Positions 1 through 5,933 of a stretch of 51,507 bases of DNA are shown piece after piece; the stretch's first letter is position 1, and the number at the start of each line of letters is the position of its first letter. The notes under the pieces are model-generated. The model was not told the DNA's origin and did no database searches. It saw only the letters and a program-made list of their open reading frames with translations. Both the position numbers and the translations under genes were made by a program. Location of the stretch: NCBI GenBank assembly GCA_036266975.1, contig DATAWZ010000039.1, forward strand, positions 1 through 51,507, in the 5' to 3' direction. Source of the DNA: DATAWZ01 sp036266975 (GTDB lineage Bacteria > Actinomycetota > Thermoleophilia > Solirubrobacterales > Solirubrobacteraceae).

Positions 1-1
1 C

Positions 2-139
2 CCGCTTCGCGGCTGCAAATCTTCGCCTGGCGGCGTCCTCGGGAGCCGAAATAGCGCTGCTATTCCGGCTCCCTGCGTCCTGGCCATGCTCGATTTTCGC
101 TCGCGAATCGACGACCGGATTTACCGGAGGCACCACTAG
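2..139 (+). other. Possible 3' end of an unidentified reading frame, cut by window edge
   Basis: Frame 2 is open from the first base to a TAG at 137-139 and would encode a C-terminus ending in DDRIYRRHH. The stretch contains a strong hairpin (41-73), which is unusual inside a gene, and its base composition is less GC-rich than the genes to the right. I do not recognise the peptide. It may be non-coding DNA or a dispersed repeat rather than a gene; the left edge of the window prevents a decision. A strong terminator-like hairpin follows at 161-193. Confidence 0.2.
41..73. repeat. Imperfect inverted repeat (15-bp arms)
   Basis: Arms 41-55 and 59-73 are complementary at 14 of 15 positions (one A/C mismatch) around a 3-base loop. 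The right arm is not followed by a T-run, so it does not look like a standard terminator. It may be a structured RNA element or part of a dispersed repeat that continues to the left of the window. Confidence 0.55.
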
Positions 140-160
140 CGCCGCCAGAGATGGGATTCC

Positions 161-193
161 AAGCGGGGCCCGTCGACGCGACGGGCCCCGCTT
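161..193 (+). terminator. Rho-independent terminator-like hairpin
   Basis: Arms 161-175 and 179-193 are a perfect 15-bp GC-rich inverted repeat with a 3-base loop, followed by the T-rich tail CTCGTTCTTT on the plus strand. It would end a plus-strand transcript entering from the left edge of the window. The arm sequence has no similarity to the neighbouring genes. Confidence 0.7.
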
Positions 194-290
194 CTCGTTC
201 TTTGCGCAAGGGGTGCTCATGGGCGACGAGGAAGGCGGGCGGCGTCGGTTTGTTCGGGGTGTGTTTCTCTGGGCGCCTACAGGGCGTCCA

Positions 291-414
291 CAGCAACACA
301 CGGGGTCGCACCGGATCGGGTGTGTTGCTGCGGCGGCCTGATGGTGTTCCCCAGCAACGCACCTCCCGCGGGGCGTTGACAGAGAGGGCGCACCCGTTGC
401 GTCAACGGTTGCTG
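291..414. promoter_or_regulatory. Cluster of four alternating CAGCAAC / GTTGCTG boxes
   Basis: CAGCAAC occurs at 291-297 and 352-358 and its reverse complement GTTGCTG at 324-330 and 408-414. The first pair is part of a perfect 11-bp inverted repeat (291-301 with 320-330). A further CGTTGAC/GTCAACG pair lies at 374-380 and 401-407. No gene occupies 194-526, so this is the upstream region of the secreted-protein gene at 527. It may be an operator array or nested RNA hairpins. The rest of 194-526 shows nothing else I recognise apart from the AAGGAG ribosome binding site at 511-516. Confidence 0.45.
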
Positions 415-526
415 ACGACCTCGCAACGCCGATTCCGCACCACGGCGGGGGTGGGCGTGTTTCTACCGGCGTCCAGTCCATGTGGTGAGCGCAGCGCCCA
501 CCGCCCGAGCAAGGAGCCGTTGGCCC

Positions 527-1051
527 ATGTTCCGTCCCATTTCCCGCTCGACCCTCGCGGCCGTCGCCCTGACCGTCCCGCTGGCCCTGCTGCCCGCGGC
601 CGCCGACGCCAAGGCTGGGAGCAAGTCCTTCGCCCAGACCTATCCGCGCGCGAATCACCTGTGCACGCGCACCGAAGCCGGCAACCCGCCCACGAAGCTG
701 GCGGGCGAGACCGCGCAGGTCGACGCCGACTGCACCGCCCTGACCAACAGCTTCAACAGCGCGGTCACCGCGGTGCAGGGCGCCCAGAGCACGTACGCCA
801 CCGGGCTGCAGAACGCGCTGATGGCCAAGGACACCGCGTGCGCCCCGCCGGCCACCGAGCTGGCCTGCCGTGAGGCGAAGATCACCTACCGCGCCGCCGT
901 CCGCACGCTGAAGGCCAACCACCGCGACGCGGTCCGCATGTACTACATCTCGGCCGAGGCCGGCCGCCGGACCTTCTGGGCCGAGATCCACGGGCTGCGC
1001 GGCGGCGCCAGCATCACCCCGGACACCCCGATTCAGATCGAGACCTCCTGA
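527..1051 (+). CDS. Small secreted protein of unknown function
   Basis: The gene encodes a 174-residue protein. Residues 1-25 form a typical Sec signal peptide (basic MFRPISR start, hydrophobic Ala/Leu core, cleavage near ADA-KA). The mature part is mostly helical and alanine-rich with four cysteines (in HLC, DADC, DTAC and LAC contexts) that could make two disulphides outside the cell. An AAGGAG ribosome binding site at 511-516 sits 10 bases before the ATG, which favours this start over the upstream in-frame ATG at 482. No enzymatic motif is visible. A strong hairpin follows 27 bases after the stop, so it is probably monocistronic. The unusual box array at 291-414 may control it. Function is unknown. 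Confidence 0.75.
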   Translation: MFRPISRSTLAAVALTVPLALLPAAADAKAGSKSFAQTYPRANHLCTRTEAGNPPTKLAGETAQVDADCTALTNSFNSAVTAVQGAQSTYATGLQNALMAKDTACAPPATELACREAKITYRAAVRTLKANHRDAVRMYYISAEAGRRTFWAEIHGLRGGASITPDTPIQIETS

Positions 1052-1077
1052 CCTCAGACGTTGAAAGCGGGACGGAC

Positions 1078-1110
1078 GGGAGGGGTTCGGCGCAGGCCCG
1101 GACCCCTCCC
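1078..1110. terminator. Terminator-like hairpin between convergent genes
   Basis: Arms 1078-1090 and 1098-1110 pair over 13 bp with one T/G wobble and a 7-base loop. The plus-strand tail (accgtttcgtt) is T-containing. It lies between the stops of the secreted protein (1051) and the minus-strand gene ending at 1148, so it could serve both directions. Confidence 0.65.
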
Positions 1111-1147
1111 ACCGTTTCGTTCCGGCGGACCGGGGAGGACGTCCTCG

Positions 1148-1525
1148 TCAGGGCGTCGCCGCGAAGGCGACCACGCGACGAGGACGGGCGATCAGTGCGG
1201 GCCGCAGGTGCGCCGCGCGCGATCGCAGCCAGCTGAGCGAGCGCTCACGACCGCAGCGCTCCTGCCAGCCGACCAGCGCGCGCTCGAGCTCGGGCTCGTC
1301 CAGGGCGAAGCCGAGCAGTTCGACCGTCCCACCCTCGGGGCCGGGACCCAGGCGGACCAGGTAGAGCTCACCGGTGTCGCGCACCCAGGCGGCGCGGTGC
1401 AGCGGCTCGTCGCTGCTCTCGCGCCACCACAAGCCCATGTCTCGCTCCTCGGACGCCTGTCGGCGACCGTCGGCCCGGTAGAAGTGCTCAAGCGAGCGGT
1501 AATGACCGGCGCGGCCTCGCTTCAT
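1148..1525 (-). CDS. Hypothetical protein, 125 residues
   Basis: The product is a small soluble protein starting MKRGRAGHYRSLEHFY. The ATG at 1525 is chosen because AAGGA lies 9 bases upstream; the two in-frame ATGs further 5' have no properly spaced ribosome binding site. The middle (about residues 28-75) alternates hydrophobic and polar residues as in beta-strands (ELYLVRLG, TVELLGF), followed by a helical, Arg/Leu-rich tail. There is no signal peptide or membrane segment. I do not recognise the family and see no catalytic motif. It stands alone, convergent with the secreted-protein gene. Confidence 0.6.
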   Translation of the reverse strand: MKRGRAGHYRSLEHFYRADGRRQASEERDMGLWWRESSDEPLHRAAWVRDTGELYLVRLGPGPEGGTVELLGFALDEPELERALVGWQERCGRERSLSWLRSRAAHLRPALIARPRRVVAFAATP

Positions 1526-1750
1526 GGTTCCCATCCTTCGGTTGGGGTTCGGCGCTGCGGGGAGCATGAGGGAGCGCCCTTAAGGCCTCCTGAGGGGCAC
1601 CGAAGAGGTCCGCTCGGCGGGCGTCGGGGCAGGCGCGTCGAACGTTCGTCCGATCGCCCTTGCCAGACCTGTCGGCGCGTCCGCGCACTGCCGTTGTGAG
1701 CGGTGACGGAGCCTCTGTGGCGGAGGCTGACGGACGGGCAGGGTGCAACG

Positions 1751-1788
1751 GCGCCACGCGCAGCCCCCTGGTGGGGCGCGCGTGGCGC
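1751..1788 (-). terminator. Strong hairpin after the HU gene
   Basis: Arms 1751-1761 and 1778-1788 are a perfect 11-bp inverted repeat, extended inside by GCCCC (1763-1767) pairing with GGGGC (1773-1777) around a 5-base loop, with one bulged A at 1762. It begins 23 bases past the HU stop on the minus strand. No U-tract follows, as is common for terminators of high-GC actinobacteria. Confidence 0.7.
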
Positions 1789-1811
1789 TCGTGGCCTTCA
1801 GGCCGCGGGCG

Positions 1812-2087
1812 TCAGCCGTTCAGCTGCTTCTTGAGGGCCGCGGCCGGGGTGAACTTCGCCGCCTTGCTCGCGGCGATCTGGATCGTCTCCCCGGTCGAGG
1901 GGTTGCGACCCTCGCGCGCGGAGCGGTGGCTGACGCTGAACTTCCCGAAGCCGGCGAGCGACACCTCGCCCCCGCTGGCGAGTTCGGAAGACACGGACTC
2001 GAGTGCCGCCTCGAGCACCTCGCGGGCCTGGCTCGCGGCCAGCCCGGTCTGAGCGGCGACCTTATCGGCCAACTCGTTCTTGGTCAC
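1812..2087 (-). CDS. hup: HU family DNA-binding protein
   Basis: This 91-residue protein is a nucleoid-associated DNA-bending protein that acts as a dimer. The full HU fold is present: N-terminal helices beginning MTKNELADKVA, the GFGKF turn near residues 46-50, and the beta-arm with the conserved RNPSTGE motif near residues 61-67, followed by KFTPAAALK. It has no Lys/Ala-rich C-terminal extension, unlike the long mycobacterial HupB, so it is the short HU type. The start is GTG with AGGAG 8 bases upstream. A TACCCT promoter box lies 35 bases upstream and a strong hairpin follows the stop, suggesting a single-gene transcript. Confidence 0.96.
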   Translation of the reverse strand: MTKNELADKVAAQTGLAASQAREVLEAALESVSSELASGGEVSLAGFGKFSVSHRSAREGRNPSTGETIQIAASKAAKFTPAAALKKQLNG

Positions 2088-2122
2088 TGTGTGCGCTCCT
2101 CTCTAGGGACGGTACGGCGGCC

Positions 2123-2151
2123 AGGGTAGCGGCTGCCCACGACGCTGCCGA
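2123..2151 (-). promoter_or_regulatory. Putative promoter of the HU gene
   Basis: Read on the minus strand, TACCCT (2128-2123) resembles a -10 box and is preceded by TCGGCA (2151-2146) at a 17-base spacing, which matches TTGACA at four of six positions. The start codon lies 35 bases beyond the -10 box with its own ribosome binding site in between. The same GCTACCCT string recurs near the starts at 12732 and 14780. Confidence 0.4.
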
Positions 2152-2304
2152 TACGCCTCGCCACAGGGAGCCCGCCGGGGGCCCGCCCCGCAGAGACTGA
2201 CGCAAACGCGGCCCGCACGTCTGCCCGAACTCGCGCAACAAGCCCGTATGACCGCGGAATTCACGTTCCGCAGCCCCTGCCAGCCCGCGAAAGCGCGGTC
2301 CGCG

Positions 2305-3270
2305 CTACGCCGGGACGCGCGCGAGCTCGGCGGGCCGTTCCTCGGGCACGCGTGCGGGCGCGACGCGACCCACCGCCGCGGCCGCCCACACCGCCACGAG
2401 CCAGGTCACCGCGGCCAGGCTCACGTGGACCCACACGATCTCGCTCGGCAGGTGGCTCTGGTACTGGATCATGCCCACCGCACCCTGCGCGGCGAGCAGC
2501 AGGCACAGCGTGCGCAGCGTGCCGCGCACGCCCGGCGAGGCGCCGCGCCGGCCCGCGAGCCAGTAGGCGGCCAGGGCGGCGACCCCGAAGGCGAATCCGA
2601 TCTCCGCGTGGCGGTGGATGACGAAGTCCATCGTGGCGCGCCCGTCGAAGTCCAGGCGGTTGATGCGCTGGCCGGGCGAGCCGCCGGCGTGCGGGCCGGC
2701 CGCGGTCGCCGCGGTCCCCGCGAACAGCGTCAGGGCGCCGAGTCCGCACACGCCGCGCACCAGCCAGACGAGCTGGCGATCCTCGGTGGCCGGGCGCGCG
2801 CCGGGCTCCCGGCGCGCGCGCCACGCGAGCGCCGCGGCGGCGACGATGCACAGCATCGACAGCCCGAAGTGGCCCATCACCCAGCCGTAGTCCAGCGCGC
2901 CGCGCACGGTCAGGCCGCCGAGCACGGCCTGGGCGAGCACGCCGAGCGGCAGCAGCGAGGAGAGCCAGACCAGATCGCGGCGGTAGGGCTCGCGACGGAA
3001 GGCCAGCAGGTACGCCGCGAAGGCGATGATGCACACCGGGACGGTGACCATGCGGTTGGAGAACTCGACCAGCGCGTGGCTCTGCACCGGCGGGTAGACG
3101 CGGCCGAAGCAGCGGGGCCAGTTCGGGCAGCCCAGGCCCGAGCCGCTGAGCCGCACCGCGGCGCCGGTCATGACGATCAGCACAAATGCGCCGACGCCGA
3201 GGTCCGCCACCCGCACGTACTGCGACGGGGTCAGGCGACGCTCGCGCAGGCTGGAGAGTCGGCGAGCCAT
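2305..3270 (-). CDS. ctaA: Heme A synthase (COX15/CtaA)
   Basis: The 321-residue membrane enzyme oxidises the C8 methyl of heme O to the formyl of heme A, the cofactor of aa3-type cytochrome oxidase. About eight membrane helices are visible in two pseudo-symmetric halves. Probable heme-ligand histidines are H65 (in SHALVEFSNR), H134 (VMGHFGL), H219 or H221 (VIHRHAE) and H282 (VWVHVSL). The cysteine pair C48/C54 in GCPNWPRC matches the redox-active extracytoplasmic pair of Bacillus and actinobacterial CtaA. Assignment is firm. It lies 51 bases downstream of rfbC on the same strand, but its function is respiratory, so it probably marks the edge of the polysaccharide locus. No oxidase subunits are in the window. 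Confidence 0.93.
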   Translation of the reverse strand: MARRLSSLRERRLTPSQYVRVADLGVGAFVLIVMTGAAVRLSGSGLGCPNWPRCFGRVYPPVQSHALVEFSNRMVTVPVCIIAFAAYLLAFRREPYRRDLVWLSSLLPLGVLAQAVLGGLTVRGALDYGWVMGHFGLSMLCIVAAAALAWRARREPGARPATEDRQLVWLVRGVCGLGALTLFAGTAATAAGPHAGGSPGQRINRLDFDGRATMDFVIHRHAEIGFAFGVAALAAYWLAGRRGASPGVRGTLRTLCLLLAAQGAVGMIQYQSHLPSEIVWVHVSLAAVTWLVAVWAAAAVGRVAPARVPEERPAELARVPA

Positions 3271-3321
3271 CTGGCCGGAAGGATAGGCGGATCGGGCCCG
3301 CGGGCGCGCTGGCGCGGGGCG

Positions 3322-3879
3322 TCAGCCGTCGAACACGAAGGGGAGTTCGGCGGCCGCCTCGGCCAGCCGCGGCGCGCCCGCGTCACGCTCGGAGGCGATC
3401 AGCTCGGCGGCCGGCAGCGGCCACTCCACGGCGACCTCCGGATCGTCGTAGGCGATGCCGCGCTCGAGATCGGGGTCGTAGTAGCCGGTCTGGCGGTAGA
3501 AGACGTCGGCCACGTCGCTGAGCACGCAGAAGCCGTGCGCGAAGCCCGCCGGCACGTACAGCTGGCGGTGGGCGCGGTCGTCGAGCACGTAGCCCTCCCA
3601 ACGACCGTAGTGGGGCGAGCCGCGCCGGACGTCGACGGCCACGTCGAAGATCTCCCCCCGGCCGCAGCGCACGAGCTTGCCGATGCCGGCGCCGATCTGC
3701 AGATGCAGCCCGCGCACCACGCCGCGCCGCGAGCGCGAGTGGTTGTCCTGGACGAACTCCACGCCCCGCAGCGCGGCGTCCGAGGCCCGGTAGGTCTCCA
3801 CGAAGAAGCCACGGTGGTCGCCGTGGACCTGGGGCGCGAGCAGGACGAGGCCGGGGATGCGGGTGGGCAGCTGGGGCAC
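3322..3879 (-). CDS. rfbC: dTDP-4-dehydrorhamnose 3,5-epimerase family (RfbC/RmlC)
   Basis: This 185-residue cupin-fold protein is of normal family length. It shows the early HGDHRGFFVETY block (19-30), the QDNHSRS block (44-50), RGLHLQ with probable catalytic base H59, and YRQTGYYDP (128-136) with the probable catalytic tyrosine near 134. RmlC inverts C3 and C5 of dTDP-4-keto-6-deoxyglucose on the way to dTDP-L-rhamnose. The partner genes rmlA, rmlB and rmlD are not in the window; they may be elsewhere, or this enzyme may serve another nucleotide sugar, since a CDP-glucose dehydratase is encoded at 34413. The start is GTG. It lies 18 bases after the FkbM-like gene in the same operon. Confidence 0.9.
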   Translation of the reverse strand: MPQLPTRIPGLVLLAPQVHGDHRGFFVETYRASDAALRGVEFVQDNHSRSRRGVVRGLHLQIGAGIGKLVRCGRGEIFDVAVDVRRGSPHYGRWEGYVLDDRAHRQLYVPAGFAHGFCVLSDVADVFYRQTGYYDPDLERGIAYDDPEVAVEWPLPAAELIASERDAGAPRLAEAAAELPFVFDG

Positions 3880-3897
3880 AGGCGGCAGGCTTTCAGA

Positions 3898-4680
3898 TCA
3901 CAGGTCGCCAGGCACTTCCAGGTAGCGCGGCGGCGCCGGCGGGTGCGGCGGATGGGAGTCGCCGGTCAGCCAGAAGTTCGGGCCGCGCCGCGGCACCTCG
4001 CCGGGAAACTCGGCCGCGAACTCGACCGGGACGAAGAACGCGTTGTTGCCGCTCAGCTCGGTGTGAACCAGGCGGTAGCCCTTGGTCTCGGCGAGCCACT
4101 CGAGCGCCCCCAGCGACGCGCCGTAGTGGACCGTGCCGTCCCACATGCGCTCGGGGTCGTAGTCCTGCACGAAGCTCCGGCGCGGGTCGAAGTCGGCGTT
4201 GTACTCGATCACCACCAGCCGCGGGCGGTAGTTGGTCAGCGCGCGCCAGAGCCAGAAGTCGTTGCCGTCGACGTCGATCGAGAGCACGTCCAGGTCGTTC
4301 GGCGCACCCGCCGCGGCGAACAGCTCCTCGATGTTGTCCACCGTCACGAAGGAGCGCTGAGCGGTGATCTTCCGGTACGCGCGGTACTTGCGCCGCAGTT
4401 CGTTGGAGCGGTCCTCTCCCGCCTCCATGAACAGCCCCGACCAGCCGGCGACGTCGGCCAGCGTCACGCAGTTGGCCTCGGCGCCGGTCTCGGCGCCGAA
4501 CTCCACGAACCAGCGGTTGGCGCAGCCGATGCGCCGCAGGATCTCGGCGATCACCCCGTCCTCGCCGTTTTGCGAGAACACGCGGTGCTCGTAGCGGGTC
4601 AGGCTCCCGTCGTCGTAGCCCTCGTAGCGCGCGATCAGCTCATGCAGCGCGGCGTAGGTGAGGCGGTCGGTCCGGCTCAC
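3898..4680 (-). CDS. FkbM-like SAM-dependent methyltransferase-fold protein (copy 1)
   Basis: A 260-residue soluble protein. SQNGEDG (36-42) is followed by FVEFGAETG (58-66), which resembles the glycine-rich SAM-binding motif I of class I methyltransferases. LSIDVDGNDFW (133-143) and VVIEYNA (156-162) correspond to later strands of FkbM-type domains. Proteins of this kind are common in surface-glycan loci and may O-methylate a sugar, but the residue acted on is unknown. The GTG start overlaps the Wzt stop by 4 bases, so it is translationally coupled to the exporter ATPase. A clear paralog lies at 32355-33215 at the other end of the locus. The C-terminal 25 residues are proline- and histidine-rich. 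Confidence 0.7.
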   Translation of the reverse strand: MSRTDRLTYAALHELIARYEGYDDGSLTRYEHRVFSQNGEDGVIAEILRRIGCANRWFVEFGAETGAEANCVTLADVAGWSGLFMEAGEDRSNELRRKYRAYRKITAQRSFVTVDNIEELFAAAGAPNDLDVLSIDVDGNDFWLWRALTNYRPRLVVIEYNADFDPRRSFVQDYDPERMWDGTVHYGASLGALEWLAETKGYRLVHTELSGNNAFFVPVEFAAEFPGEVPRRGPNFWLTGDSHPPHPPAPPRYLEVPGDL

Positions 4681-5912
4681 GCCGTCGGGAGGGGGATCGA
4701 GTCACGGCGCCGGACGGCGGTCTCCACCGGAACCTCGATCAGCCCGCCGCTCTTCACGGTGCCGATGACCACGAAGGACAGACCGCCGTGCATCGTGTCC
4801 ATGCGATCGACGCCACTGCCGCGACGGGCGATGCTGACCCCGGTGTGGTATCGCCCCGGGGCGAGCATGTTGTGCATCGAGAAGGCGAACTCGGCCCGGT
4901 CTCCGGCATGGAAGGCGCCGCTGCGCTCGTGCTGGAGATCGGTCCGGCCGACGATGACGACCTGACGCTCCTCGTTGATGATGCGCAGCGTGACGCTCGG
5001 ATCGGTGACCGCCTGGTGGAACTGCACGAGCACCTTGATCGTCAGCGGCCGCCCCTGCTGCGCGTAGGCCTGGGCGCTCTCCGCGCTGTGGCCGACCCAG
5101 ATGTCGGTCACGCGCGCTGCGCCGTCGCCGAGCCGAGCGACGCCGATGTCCGGCTCGATCGCGGTGTGCTCTCGGCGGAAGGCGAGCTCCAGGTACTGAT
5201 CGGCGACGTCCTGGGGGGTGCCGAGCGCGACCGCGTTGCCGCGTTCGAGCAGCAGCGCGCGATGGCAGAACCGCACGACGGCGCCCATGTCGTGGGTGAC
5301 CAGGACGATCGTCTTGCCCTCGTCGCGCATGCGGCTGAACACGTCAAAGCACTTCTGCTGGAAGGCGGCGTCGCCGACGGCGAGCACCTCGTCCATGATC
5401 AGCAGCTCGGCGTCGACGTGGATGGCGACCGAGAACGCGAGTCGCACGTGCATCCCGGAGGAGTAGTTCTTGAGCTTGAGGTTCTCGAACTCCTTGAGCT
5501 CGGCGAAGTCGATCACCTGCTCGTAGCGCTCCCGCGCCGCCTTGGGGGTGAGCCCGAGCATGATCCCGTTCAGGACGACGTTGTCGTAGGCGGCCAGGTC
5601 GGGGTTGAAGCCGACGCCGAGCTCGATGAACGTCGACATCCGCCCGCCGACCCAGACCTCGCCCTCGTCGAGCCGGTAGATGCCCGCGATGCACTTCAGC
5701 ATCGTGCTCTTGCCGCTGCCGTTGCGGCCGATGATGCCGAAGAACTCTCCCTGCTCGACCTCGAAGGAGACGTCCTTGAGCGCCTCCAGCACGGTGTGGC
5801 GGCGGTTGCGCAGCGGGTGCAGCGCTCGCTCCTTGAGCGTGTGCGCGCGCTCCTCGGGGATGTGGAACGTCTTGCTCAGATGCTCCGCCCTCAACATCAT
5901 CTGCTTGCTCAT
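4677..5912 (-). CDS. wzt: Polysaccharide ABC exporter ATPase with Wzt-type C-terminal domain
   Basis: The 411-residue ATPase drives export of a finished polysaccharide. Walker A GRNGSGKST (62-70), signature YSSGM (150-154), Walker B LLIMDE (170-175) and H-loop H207 are all intact. Residues about 250-400 form an extra beta-rich domain like the Wzt C-terminal domain that, in E. coli O8/O9a, recognises the modified non-reducing end of the glycan before export. Its membrane partner is most likely the permease at 14780-15652, encoded 9 kb away on the opposite strand. The start is the ATG of MSKQMM; the later ATGs (residues 5 and 6) are alternatives. It follows the giant membrane protein by 21 bases in the same operon. 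Confidence 0.92.
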   Translation of the reverse strand: MSKQMMLRAEHLSKTFHIPEERAHTLKERALHPLRNRRHTVLEALKDVSFEVEQGEFFGIIGRNGSGKSTMLKCIAGIYRLDEGEVWVGGRMSTFIELGVGFNPDLAAYDNVVLNGIMLGLTPKAARERYEQVIDFAELKEFENLKLKNYSSGMHVRLAFSVAIHVDAELLIMDEVLAVGDAAFQQKCFDVFSRMRDEGKTIVLVTHDMGAVVRFCHRALLLERGNAVALGTPQDVADQYLELAFRREHTAIEPDIGVARLGDGAARVTDIWVGHSAESAQAYAQQGRPLTIKVLVQFHQAVTDPSVTLRIINEERQVVIVGRTDLQHERSGAFHAGDRAEFAFSMHNMLAPGRYHTGVSIARRGSGVDRMDTMHGGLSFVVIGTVKSGGLIEVPVETAVRRRDSIPLPTA

Positions 5913-5933
5913 CTGCTTGCCAGAATATCCGCG

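Noticed and set aside
125..135. Possible tRNA 3' end (GGAGGCACCA-like)
   Set aside because: No T-loop, anticodon arm or matching 5' acceptor strand is present upstream.
2248..4965. Plus-strand open frame of 905 codons opposite ctaA, rfbC and the FkbM-like gene
   Set aside because: Three well-recognised proteins occupy the other strand, and the frame has no recognisable domain.
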